Shown here: piece by piece, positions 7,166 through 12,673 of the stretch
Layout: each line of letters starts with the position of its first letter
How positions within the stretch are numbered: the first letter of the stretch is position 1
DNA from: Deltaproteobacteria bacterium
GTDB taxonomy: Bacteria; Bdellovibrionota; UBA1018
Direction of reading: 5' to 3'
Length of the DNA: 12,673 bases
Assembly (NCBI GenBank): GCA_013286765.1
Contig: JABDFB010000036.1
Coordinates: forward strand, 7,140 to 19,812
Notes under the pieces: generated by a model
Database searches by the model: none
What the model was told of the DNA's origin: nothing
Seen by the model: only the letters and a program-made list of their open reading frames with translations
Program-made: the position numbers and the translations under genes

Positions 7166-7396
7166 TCATTTCTTATTCGGCGTTCGATATTCTTTGTCGT
7201 GAGAATGGCTGAGAAAATCATCCCAGGTCTTCTTTTTCTCGGTCGGGGTCTTTGTGGTAGTCCGCGGAGGTACCTCGGCTTTTTTTCTTTTAGTAGTAAC
7301 TAGACTATCAGCATCGGCTACAGTGCAAATGCCAGCTAGGGCGACCATTACCACGAGACGAAGGATTGGAAGTCTTCTGTAAATCGTTATCAGCAT
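7166..7396 (-). CDS. Small exported Lys/Thr-rich protein, function unknown
   Basis: I do not recognise a family. The 76 residues start at ATG 7396, with GAAGAAG a few bases upstream. A GTG at 7420 is possible but would overlap the histone gene end. Residues 1-30 form a signal peptide: two arginines, a hydrophobic core RLVVMVALAGICTV, and likely cleavage after ADA. The mature part is short and polar (TTKRKKAEVPP, TPTEKKKTWDDFLSH) and probably unstructured. It starts 10 bases after the stop of the histone frame and ends 37 bases before the methyltransferase, so it is very likely in the same transcript. Confidence 0.6.
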   Translation of the reverse strand: MLITIYRRLPILRLVVMVALAGICTVADADSLVTTKRKKAEVPPRTTTKTPTEKKKTWDDFLSHSHDKEYRTPNKK

Positions 7397-7406
7397 AAAG
7401 ACTTCT

Positions 7407-7763
7407 TCACCGAAAATCACGATCCATGAGTGTTTTACGTCCGTCCTGTAGGGCGCGCTTTGAGGCGTCGTCCAATATTGACCGTAGACGATCCGAGAGG
7501 ACTTCCATCACCTCTTGAGAAGTATTTAAACTATGTTTAGCTCGAACGTAATCCTTGGTTTTCGAAACGACTACCAGAATATCATGAGGAATTGAGCCTG
7601 GTCCGGTGCCGGCGCCTGCGTTTGGAGGTGATGCCATATTCTTGGGAGACGGAGAAGTACCCATTGCGGTCGGATTCTGCTCTTTTTGCCATTCGGCAAT
7701 TGTGGGCGCACGCTTTTCAAATGCTCCGGCATCTTTGTGATTCATCATCGGAACGTAGCGCAT
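7407..7763 (-). CDS. Bacterial histone-fold protein (C-terminal part of a split gene)
   Basis: A DNA-binding histone-fold domain occupies the last 56 residues: ILVVVSKTKDYVRAK (helix 1), LNTSQEVMEVLSDRLRSILD and DASKRALQDG (long helix 2), then GRKTLMDRDF. The final segment carries the histone R-x-T-x4-D pairing (Arg, Thr and Asp in GRKTLMDRD). Helix 3 is almost absent, as in the short bacterial histones known from Bdellovibrio. Before the domain lies a Gly/Pro/Ala-rich linker of about 40 residues and FEKRAPTIAEWQKEQ. The frame can start at ATG 7763 (or TTG 7766), but no good ribosome binding site exists there. Family knowledge says this part is normally fused to the zinc finger encoded in the overlapping frame just upstream. 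One extra base near 7757 separates them. It may be made by reinitiation, or the gene may be broken or mis-sequenced. Confidence 0.8.
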   Translation of the reverse strand: MRYVPMMNHKDAGAFEKRAPTIAEWQKEQNPTAMGTSPSPKNMASPPNAGAGTGPGSIPHDILVVVSKTKDYVRAKHSLNTSQEVMEVLSDRLRSILDDASKRALQDGRKTLMDRDFR

Positions 7764-7911
7764 CAAAGCAACTTACTTTGCAAAAGACTAAGCCGGTTCT
7801 TGGGCGGTTGCAGGTGGAGACGCTGCAAATCCAGTATTTCTGGCTGAACGCGATAGGGGTTTTGCAGCTCGAGCATTTTCTCCAAAAACTGGGCGTGGTA
7901 GTTTCACTCAT
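7717..7911 (-). CDS. N-terminal zinc finger of the split histone gene
   Basis: A 64-residue frame whose first 51 residues form a cysteine-rich finger: C13-SS-C16, C29 and C34 (ICSVSTCNR), then C44 and C48 (FCKVSC). The pattern C-x2-C-x12-C-x4-C-x9-C-x3-C resembles cross-brace fingers. Homologues I recall from myxobacteria and Bdellovibrio-like genomes continue with a DAH-P-x(3)-H motif and then a histone domain. Here the frame instead runs into CFDALRSDD and a stop. Removing one T (plus-strand A at 7757) would turn GCG CTA CGT into GCG CAC GTT CCG, reading DAHVPMMNHKDAGAF and joining the histone frame exactly. The insertion therefore falls in the codon of a probable zinc-binding His. ATG 7911 has no strong ribosome binding site. 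Confidence 0.75.
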   Translation of the reverse strand: MSETTTPSFWRKCSSCKTPIAFSQKYWICSVSTCNRPRTGLVFCKVSCFDALRSDDESQRCRSI

Positions 7912-7981
7912 GCCGTGAGGATACTCATTCCTTCGTCTAATTGCCAGCGAAACGCTTTAAACTCTATTTTCCATGGGATAT

Positions 7982-9133
7982 TTAGGTGCCTTCGGTTTTG
8001 AGCAAATCCAGATATTCTTTATATCCAAAGGTTCGATTACGTCTAGACTGAGAGATTTGACTCAAAATCCGAACTTTTGTCAAAATTTCTATCGCTTTTG
8101 AAGCAGTGGGTTTCGTGGTGGATAGAAGTTCTACGGCTTTGTTTACAGTTATTACCGGGTGGCTTGGCAGTAGTTCGAATAGGCGTATTGCAGGAACAAC
8201 CACGTCTTTAGAAAGTAAGAGTCTCCGCCGATCTTCTTCGAATTGTCGGAATAACTTCTGTGATGTTTGAATGGCTTCTTGTCCTGTAATACATATGCCA
8301 TCTAAGAAAAACTCAAGCCAACTCTCCCAGTCTCCAGTTTGTCTTACAGCATCCAAACGTTTGTAATATTCTTGCTGATTCCGCTTGAAATGAAGGCTGA
8401 GATAAAGGAGACGTGCATCCAAGAGTCCCCAAGCTTCTAGGAGTAAGGCGATCAATAGGCGACCTAATCTTCCATTTCCATCTAAAAACGGATGAATAGT
8501 TTCAAACTGAACATGAATATATCCAATGCGAATCAAAGGATTTTCAGGAGAGTTCTTATGAAGGTAGCTTTCTAATAGTGTCATGCACTGTCGCATTTCA
8601 GAGGGAGGAGGGGGAACAAAATGTGCGTTACCTGGTCGCGACCCTCCAATCCAATTTCGCGAATTTCTAAAATCACCGGGACTCTTGGAAGCTCCTCTTA
8701 CGCCCCGCATGAGACGCTTATGCATTTCTCTGATAAGGCGGAGTGAAAGTGGAAGCCCCTTTTTATCGAAAAGTTGAGATCTACCGTACTGGAGAGCATC
8801 TAAGTAATTGCAGATTTCAAGGAGATCAGCAGTTTCGCGTTCAGGATCTGCCTCATAATTGAGGAGATCCGTTAAGGTTGCTTGAATTCCTTCGATTTGT
8901 GAGGAGAGTACAGCTTCTTGTCGAACGAATGAATAGTTAAAGAATTCCGGACTGGGTACAAGTTGTGATGCAATTCTTAGCTCTGATATGCGTGCTAGAG
9001 CTTCATGGAGCTTCGCTTTAATTGTAGGCTTTTCTTCGAGCGGAGGGTGTGGTGGTAATGGATTCGGTACAAATGCTTGAACTGGTTCTCCAGCCGTTGT
9101 TGTATTAATGTATTTTCCAGTGGTTCGTTGCAT
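7982..9133 (-). CDS. Fic-domain protein (probable AMPylase) with C-terminal winged helix
   Basis: Fic enzymes usually transfer AMP from ATP to a hydroxyl side chain of a target protein. The 383-residue product has the intact active-site motif HPFLDGNGRLGR at 214-225 and an N-terminal inhibitory motif S77-SQI-E81-G82, which fits (S/T)xxxE(G/N). This makes it a class II, self-inhibited Fic protein. The substrate-side flap region GGSRPGNAHFVPPPP at 163-177 is also typical. Residues about 320-375 (VITVNKAVELLSTTKPTASKAIEIL) read as a winged-helix DNA-binding domain, as in many Fic proteins of this size. Palindromes directly upstream suggest control by a DNA-binding protein, possibly itself. The next leftward gene is the histone, 70 bases on. 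Substrate unknown. Confidence 0.92.
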   Translation of the reverse strand: MQRTTGKYINTTTAGEPVQAFVPNPLPPHPPLEEKPTIKAKLHEALARISELRIASQLVPSPEFFNYSFVRQEAVLSSQIEGIQATLTDLLNYEADPERETADLLEICNYLDALQYGRSQLFDKKGLPLSLRLIREMHKRLMRGVRGASKSPGDFRNSRNWIGGSRPGNAHFVPPPPSEMRQCMTLLESYLHKNSPENPLIRIGYIHVQFETIHPFLDGNGRLGRLLIALLLEAWGLLDARLLYLSLHFKRNQQEYYKRLDAVRQTGDWESWLEFFLDGICITGQEAIQTSQKLFRQFEEDRRRLLLSKDVVVPAIRLFELLPSHPVITVNKAVELLSTTKPTASKAIEILTKVRILSQISQSRRNRTFGYKEYLDLLKTEGT

Positions 9134-9138
9134 TAGTT

Positions 9139-9187
9139 CTTAGTAAAGCATACTTTACTAAGGCCTAAGCTAAGGAAAGTATACTTT
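9139..9187. promoter_or_regulatory. Palindromic operator array upstream of fic
   Basis: CTTAGTAAAG (9139-9148) and CTTTACTAAG (9153-9162) are perfect inverted arms around CATA, five bases before the fic start codon. A second perfect palindrome, AAAGTATACTTT, lies at 9176-9187. Both share the core AAAGnATACTTT, and the centres are 31 bases apart, about three helical turns. Between them CTAAGG and CCTAAG units repeat. The TATACT inside the distal core could be a -10 box in either direction. This looks like cooperative binding of a dimeric regulator. The fic winged-helix domain is one candidate. Confidence 0.7.
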
Positions 9188-9246
9188 ATCAAAATCATTT
9201 GCAGTGCTCCATTGCCTTGAGCCAGTTCTCGATTCAAAATAACTAA

Positions 9247-9525
9247 ATGAAGACAAAGAGTGCCCCCGTCGCAGGCCCAATCCATAAAATTCCAACAGAT
9301 CTGCGTAAAGTACTTACTTCAACACTGGCAGCCGCGGCTGCCTGGAAGGACCTAACCCCACTTGCCCGCAACGAGTGGATTTGCTGGGTCACATCAGCCA
9401 AAAAGCCTGAAACGCGCAAACAACGGATCGAGAGAACACACGATGCCCTCATTGAGGGAAAACGTCGGCCATGCTGTTGGCCCGGTTGTCCGCACCGCCG
9501 TCCAAGTGCAAAAAAATGGTTTTAA
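9247..9525 (+). CDS. YdeI/OmpD-associated family protein (short form)
   Basis: A 92-residue protein matching the C-terminal domain of the YdeI/OmpD-associated family: IPTDLRKVL (15-23), AAAAWKDLTPLARNEWICWV (29-48), then SAKKPETRKQRIERT (50-64) and EGKRRPC. Function of the family is poorly defined. Some members are annotated as bacteriocin-protection proteins. The longer members carry a further N-terminal domain, which is absent here. The tail C76-C77-WPG-C81-P-H83 could bind a metal, which is inference. ATG 9247 has no Shine-Dalgarno. TTGCCT (9212-9217) and CAAAAT (9235-9240), 17 bases apart, would give a nearly leaderless transcript, but this pair is weak. Transcribed divergently from fic across the operator array. 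Confidence 0.7.
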   Translation: MKTKSAPVAGPIHKIPTDLRKVLTSTLAAAAAWKDLTPLARNEWICWVTSAKKPETRKQRIERTHDALIEGKRRPCCWPGCPHRRPSAKKWF

Positions 9526-9645
9526 GTTCCGAAATTTTAAACTTTCAAAGAACAGACTAATCGTCTGCGTTATTCATGCCGATAAGACTTACGAGCGTGC
9601 CCCGAGACGTCCATTTGGGGGCTCGCAAGAGGATAAGAATAGGAA
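9526..9645. other. Spacer before the RND remnant, no gene seen
   Basis: Contains a GC-rich hairpin in which CGAGC (9592-9596) pairs with GCTCG (9621-9625) and CCCC (9600-9603) with GGGG (9617-9620). No T tract follows, so it is not called a terminator. TCGCAAGAG occurs at 9623-9631 and again at 9650-9658, just inside the remnant gene. Confidence 0.5.
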
Positions 9646-9902
9646 ATGTTCGCAAGAGTCATTCATCGGCCAGTGCTTGCCATCGTTATCTCTATTAGCA
9701 CTGTACTCCTAGGCCTTCTCGCGATCGAGACTCTTCCAAAGTTTCAGTTTCCGCGCCACGAGTCATCGTATTTTTAACATTTCCTGGTGCAAGTGCAGAG
9801 GTTCTTGTTAAATCGGTCGTAATTCCGCTTGAGCAGGCAATCAAACAGCCTCTTACGGAGGCTGTCGCCGGAAAATCCATGGGGTCGAATTCGTGGTCTT
9901 AG
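9646..9902 (+). pseudogene. Decayed 5' fragment of an RND efflux pump gene (AcrB-like)
   Basis: Two adjacent frames together spell the first about 90 residues of an RND inner-membrane transporter. Frame one (9646-9777) reads MFARVIHRPVLAIVISIS, then LLGLLAIETLPKFQFP, the typical first transmembrane helix, and ends early. Frame two (9753-9902) continues with APRVIVFLTFPGASAEVLV, then VVIPLEQAIK and AVAGKSMGSNS, the start of the periplasmic pore domain. A frame shift near 9753 separates them and everything after about residue 90 of a normally about 1,000-residue protein is gone. It is a non-functional relic. The family assignment is from recognised motifs. Confidence 0.8.
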
Positions 9903-9954
9903 GGATTTGCCTTCCCTCTTTGAAAACAACTAGTCTATTCTAAGAAAAAACCAA

Positions 9955-11226
9955 ATGGCAAAAGCACAGTGGGGCGGTTCGCACTTAAAACAAAAATACT
10001 TTGAAGGATTATCAAGAAATACAGTCCTTTTGGCCTGCGCAAGTGCGTTTACTGATATTTCCACCGAGATGCTCTACCCGATTTTGCCGATATTTCTTAT
10101 ACACACGCTCGGTGCAAGTGGGAGTGTGGTTGGATTTATAGAAGGAATTGCGCAGGCTTCCCAGAATATTTTTCAGGGATTTTCTGGCTCGCTCTCCGAT
10201 AGATTACAAAAGAGAAAATTAATTGCTCTGATTGGATATTTTCTCTCTGCAGTGGGAAAACCTGCCATCGGCCTTTCGGGAACCTGGCAAGTCTTACTGT
10301 GCGCAAGATTTGTAGATCGGTTTGGTGCCGGCATCAGATCAGCGCCTCGGGATGCATTGTTAGCGTCGTCGGTAGATGATCAACATCGAGGTAAAGCCTT
10401 CGGACTCGAGGGTTTCGGCGATAATCTTGGTGCTTTTTTTGGCCCGTTGCTGACTGCTTTGTTTATTTTGCTGCAGGTTGAAATGCACTCGATCTTTTAT
10501 CTGTCGACTATTCCGGGCTTTTTGGCCTTCTTTACAGTTTTTCTCGTGCAAGAGCGAGTTACTCAGGCGCAGTCAGGTCAGGTAGAATTGGGTCAGCGAG
10601 AATCAGGTCAGCCGGAATCAAATCAGGTAAAATCAAAAATATCGCTTGATGTTCCTTTGAATCGATTTCCTCGGACTTACTGGAAGTATCTCTTGGCTAC
10701 TGCACTCTTTAGCTTCGGTAATTCCAGTAATGCGTTTTTGATTCTTCAAACGAGAGAAAAAGGTGTTTCTCTATCGGTAACAATTATTATTTATGCTGCT
10801 TTCAATCTAGTGGCTGCTCTAGTCTCTTATCCAGCTGGCTATCTTTCCGATCACCTCGGGCGGAGAAATATTCTGTTTGCGTCGTTTGCTATTTTTGCGG
10901 TGACCTATTTTGGGTTTGCTTTTACGAATAACATCGTTCTCATTGCTATTCTCTTCATTTCTTACGGAATTTATCAAGGAACCTTTCGCTCCGTAGGCAA
11001 AGCGTTTGCTGCGGATCTTGTGCCGAAGCACCTTCAGGCAAGCGGAGTAGGCTGGTACAGCGCTACTATGGGTTTATTGGGACTGTTTGCAAGCGCTGTA
11101 GCAGGCCTACTATGGGACCAGATAAGTCATGAATCAGTTTTTATATTCGGCGGAATATCGGCGGTGATGGGAATGCTATCGCTGCTCATTCTAATGCCGG
11201 CTCATAGAGTAACAACGGGGCCATAG
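9955..11226 (+). CDS. Major facilitator superfamily transporter
   Basis: A 423-residue inner-membrane permease with about 12 hydrophobic segments in two halves. The loop 2-3 signature GSLSDRLQKRK (78-88) and its second-half counterpart GYLSDHLGRRN mark the MFS fold. DRFGAGIRSAPRDALLAS (121-138) and RGKAFGLEGFGDNLGAFFGP (145-164) are characteristic of a subgroup of putative drug or solute exporters. The substrate cannot be told. The central cytoplasmic loop holds a hydrophilic insert, residues about 207-228, made by a 15-base tandem repeat. ATG 9955 follows an A-rich stretch without a clear Shine-Dalgarno. It lies 52 bases after the RND remnant and converges on the kinase gene. Confidence 0.88.
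   Translation: MAKAQWGGSHLKQKYFEGLSRNTVLLACASAFTDISTEMLYPILPIFLIHTLGASGSVVGFIEGIAQASQNIFQGFSGSLSDRLQKRKLIALIGYFLSAVGKPAIGLSGTWQVLLCARFVDRFGAGIRSAPRDALLASSVDDQHRGKAFGLEGFGDNLGAFFGPLLTALFILLQVEMHSIFYLSTIPGFLAFFTVFLVQERVTQAQSGQVELGQRESGQPESNQVKSKISLDVPLNRFPRTYWKYLLATALFSFGNSSNAFLILQTREKGVSLSVTIIIYAAFNLVAALVSYPAGYLSDHLGRRNILFASFAIFAVTYFGFAFTNNIVLIAILFISYGIYQGTFRSVGKAFAADLVPKHLQASGVGWYSATMGLLGLFASAVAGLLWDQISHESVFIFGGISAVMGMLSLLILMPAHRVTTGP
10573..10632 (+). repeat. 15-bp tandem repeat (four degenerate copies) inside the MFS gene
   Basis: Four units start at 10573, 10588, 10603 and 10618, each near the pattern TCAGGTCAGnnnGAA. Being 15 bases long they keep the frame and encode S-G-Q-V-E, L-G-Q-R-E, S-G-Q-P-E and S-N-Q-V-K in the loop joining the two halves of the transporter. 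Copy number may vary by slippage. Confidence 0.85.
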
Positions 11227-11259
11227 CCTGGGGGCTCGCCCCGTCTCAGGCGTGACGCC
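11226..11259. terminator. GC-rich hairpins between convergent MFS and kinase genes
   Basis: GCCTG (11226-11230) pairs with CAGGC (11247-11251) and GGGG (11231-11234) with CCCC (11239-11242) around CTCG. An alternative hairpin GGCG-TGA-CGCC lies at 11249-11259. The first begins at the last base of the MFS stop codon. No strong T tract follows on either strand, so termination is plausible from position but not certain. Confidence 0.4.
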
Positions 11260-11267
11260 CAGTACGT

Positions 11268-12644
11268 TTACATTTCTAATAGTGATTGCAGACGCCTGAG
11301 TATCTGATCTGTTTCGAGTCTTCTGTTATTGAACATTTGGGTAGCATCCAAAATCAATTCTTCTACGGCTTGTACCTTCGGATCGCTTCTGGGATTTGCT
11401 TTCATCTTGCGCCCCTCATCCCGCAGAAAAGCTCTACAGCAATGCATATACTCTTTTCGCACTTTTTCTTTCTTCCAATTTTGTGCAGTTTCAATTATTC
11501 CGCCACAGTGATCATAGCACCCATAGTTTCCTAATCGGGGCACCTGAGCAAATCCAGCTACCTGAGCAATCAGTAGTCCTAGCGAAAAGGAATCTTCTTT
11601 TTTTGCACGAGCCCATTTTTTTTCTTTGGTGTTTCCGTTAAGCTTCATCTCATAGGCCTCGGGAGCATTGTAGTAATGGGTTCCAACGTAGTTTTTAAAA
11701 GAATCTTCAAAAGTTTCATCATTGAGATCTACAGCGTAGTCGAAGTCTCCTAGTTTCAAAACAACATTGCCATCTTTATCCAATTGAGGAGTTCCATCCG
11801 CGTTAATTCCAATAAGAAAGTTGGCCGCCTTAATATCTCGATGAACGATATTTGCACTATGAAGGGAATTTACAGCTCGAGTCAGAGCAATTGCTATCTT
11901 AAGTCGCATATCCCAAGACAGATCCCGATTGAGACTTAAATACCGGAAGAGATCGACATGACCTCGATCTTCGATAATAATGGGTTCGCCCTTCGCATTT
12001 TTAGTAAACTCACATTTGGTCAGATACGGCGGTTGTTTCCCAGAGACTTTGAACAACGCTTCCATCTTATCGCAAATTTTTCCTTCGTCTTGCACAGCGA
12101 GTAGTGTTGATTCTTTATTTGTTTTGATCACTTTTTCAGATCTATCGAGCTCTTCGCCTCTGAAACTGTATAAGTCCTTTTTTATTACCCTTTTGTTTCC
12201 ACCGATTGTCGGTTCCTGGGGCCTTTTGCCTGACATATCGACCTGAAAATAGCCAATTGGGTAAACTGTAATATTAACAGTCTTAGTTTCTTTCGCTGTA
12301 TGGGCGAATTTTAACGTTTGGACGACAGCACGTTTCTCTTCCCTCGCCGAAGCAATCCACTCTTTTCCATATTTCTTCACAAAGGGGAGGATCTGGTTCT
12401 CCTCATCCTTTGTGAGGCCGACATCACCGCCCGAGTGGTCACCCTGAAATTCGCGCAGAAACTCAGAAAATGAATCCGCACATGAGCTACTGGAGACCTC
12501 GTCGGGAGACATTCTAACCTGTTTTCCAGCCGATGCGCATTGCTTTACGAGGTTAAATTCCTTTGTTTCAGCTGAAAAGGCTACCGAAAGATACCAATTT
12601 AAAGCTGCAGCGGATAGAATCAAGAGGTAGCCTAAATAGCGCAT
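11268..12644 (-). CDS. Exported Hanks-type Ser/Thr protein kinase
   Basis: A 458-residue protein starting at ATG 12644, with no obvious Shine-Dalgarno in the 29 bases before it. Residues 1-25 form a signal peptide (YLGYLLILSAAALNWYL, likely cut after AFSA). Residues 26-140 match nothing I know. The kinase domain covers about 145-455. The catalytic loop is intact: HRDIKAANFLI with H268, R269, D270, K272 and N275. The metal-binding motif is D300-F301-D302 instead of DFG. GTHYYNAPEAYEM (321-333) gives the APE motif and D351 the helix-F aspartate. The glycine loop and the ATP lysine are not clear in the N-lobe. About 15 extra residues separate the catalytic loop from DFD. The catalytic residues suggest activity, but an export signal is odd for an ATP-dependent enzyme. 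It may be an effector acting in prey or host cytoplasm, which is inference. Confidence 0.85.
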   Translation of the reverse strand: MRYLGYLLILSAAALNWYLSVAFSAETKEFNLVKQCASAGKQVRMSPDEVSSSSCADSFSEFLREFQGDHSGGDVGLTKDEENQILPFVKKYGKEWIASAREEKRAVVQTLKFAHTAKETKTVNITVYPIGYFQVDMSGKRPQEPTIGGNKRVIKKDLYSFRGEELDRSEKVIKTNKESTLLAVQDEGKICDKMEALFKVSGKQPPYLTKCEFTKNAKGEPIIIEDRGHVDLFRYLSLNRDLSWDMRLKIAIALTRAVNSLHSANIVHRDIKAANFLIGINADGTPQLDKDGNVVLKLGDFDYAVDLNDETFEDSFKNYVGTHYYNAPEAYEMKLNGNTKEKKWARAKKEDSFSLGLLIAQVAGFAQVPRLGNYGCYDHCGGIIETAQNWKKEKVRKEYMHCCRAFLRDEGRKMKANPRSDPKVQAVEELILDATQMFNNRRLETDQILRRLQSLLEM

Positions 12645-12673
12645 AGATAGTTATTACCATATTTGAAACACAG

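Noticed and set aside
7592..7918. Plus-strand open frame across the histone gene
   Set aside because: It is the shadow of the Cys-rich and histone frames, which show family motifs on the minus strand.
5778..9133. Genomic island inserted at tRNA-Gln
   Set aside because: The genes downstream are accessory in character, but I found no integrase and no second copy of the tRNA 3' end to serve as an attachment site.
9592..9625. Terminator after the ydeI-like gene
   Set aside because: The stem is good but no T tract follows, and AAGAGGATAAG comes next.
1..12673. CRISPR array, insertion sequence or replication origin
   Set aside because: No regularly spaced direct repeats, transposase motifs or DnaA-box clusters were seen by eye.

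Overview
The window reads as chromosomal DNA of a Gram-negative, probably predatory or host-associated bacterium. The best guess is Bdellovibrionota or a neighbouring deltaproteobacterial lineage. The evidence is indirect: a bacterial histone-fold protein with an N-terminal zinc finger, a discriminating GluRS/GlnRS pair, and two exported proteins with eukaryote-like sequence. No 16S or other decisive marker is present, so the taxonomy is inference.

Left part (1-5851), mainly housekeeping. A rimP-like gene runs leftward off the window. Its end is replaced by a 67-base exact inverted copy of sequence from the next gene, so this edge is either a chimeric assembly end or a real inverted duplication. 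Then, all rightward, come a membrane-anchored cytochrome c with a sulfite-oxidase-like domain, gltX, glnS, an exported Ser/Arg-rich disordered protein, and tRNA-Gln(CTG). The gltX, glnS and tRNA-Gln genes together form a local set for direct charging of tRNA-Gln.

Middle part (5852-9133), accessory and leftward. After an AT-rich gap with an orphan reading-frame remnant come, in transcription order (right to left), a Fic-family AMPylase-like protein, a zinc-finger histone split in two by a single-base frameshift, a small exported Lys-rich protein, and a class I SAM methyltransferase. The last three are spaced 10 and 37 bases apart and look like one operon. A pair of AAAGnATACTTT palindromes about three helical turns apart lies just upstream of fic.

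Right part (9134-12673). A YdeI-like protein is followed by a decayed 5' end of an RND efflux pump gene and an MFS transporter with a 15-bp in-frame minisatellite in its central loop. Facing them is a leftward gene for a Hanks-type protein kinase with a signal peptide and DFD in place of DFG.

The most notable items are the zinc-finger histone and its precise frameshift, the exported kinase and exported SR-like protein (candidate effectors), the fic operator array, and the inverted repeat at the left edge.
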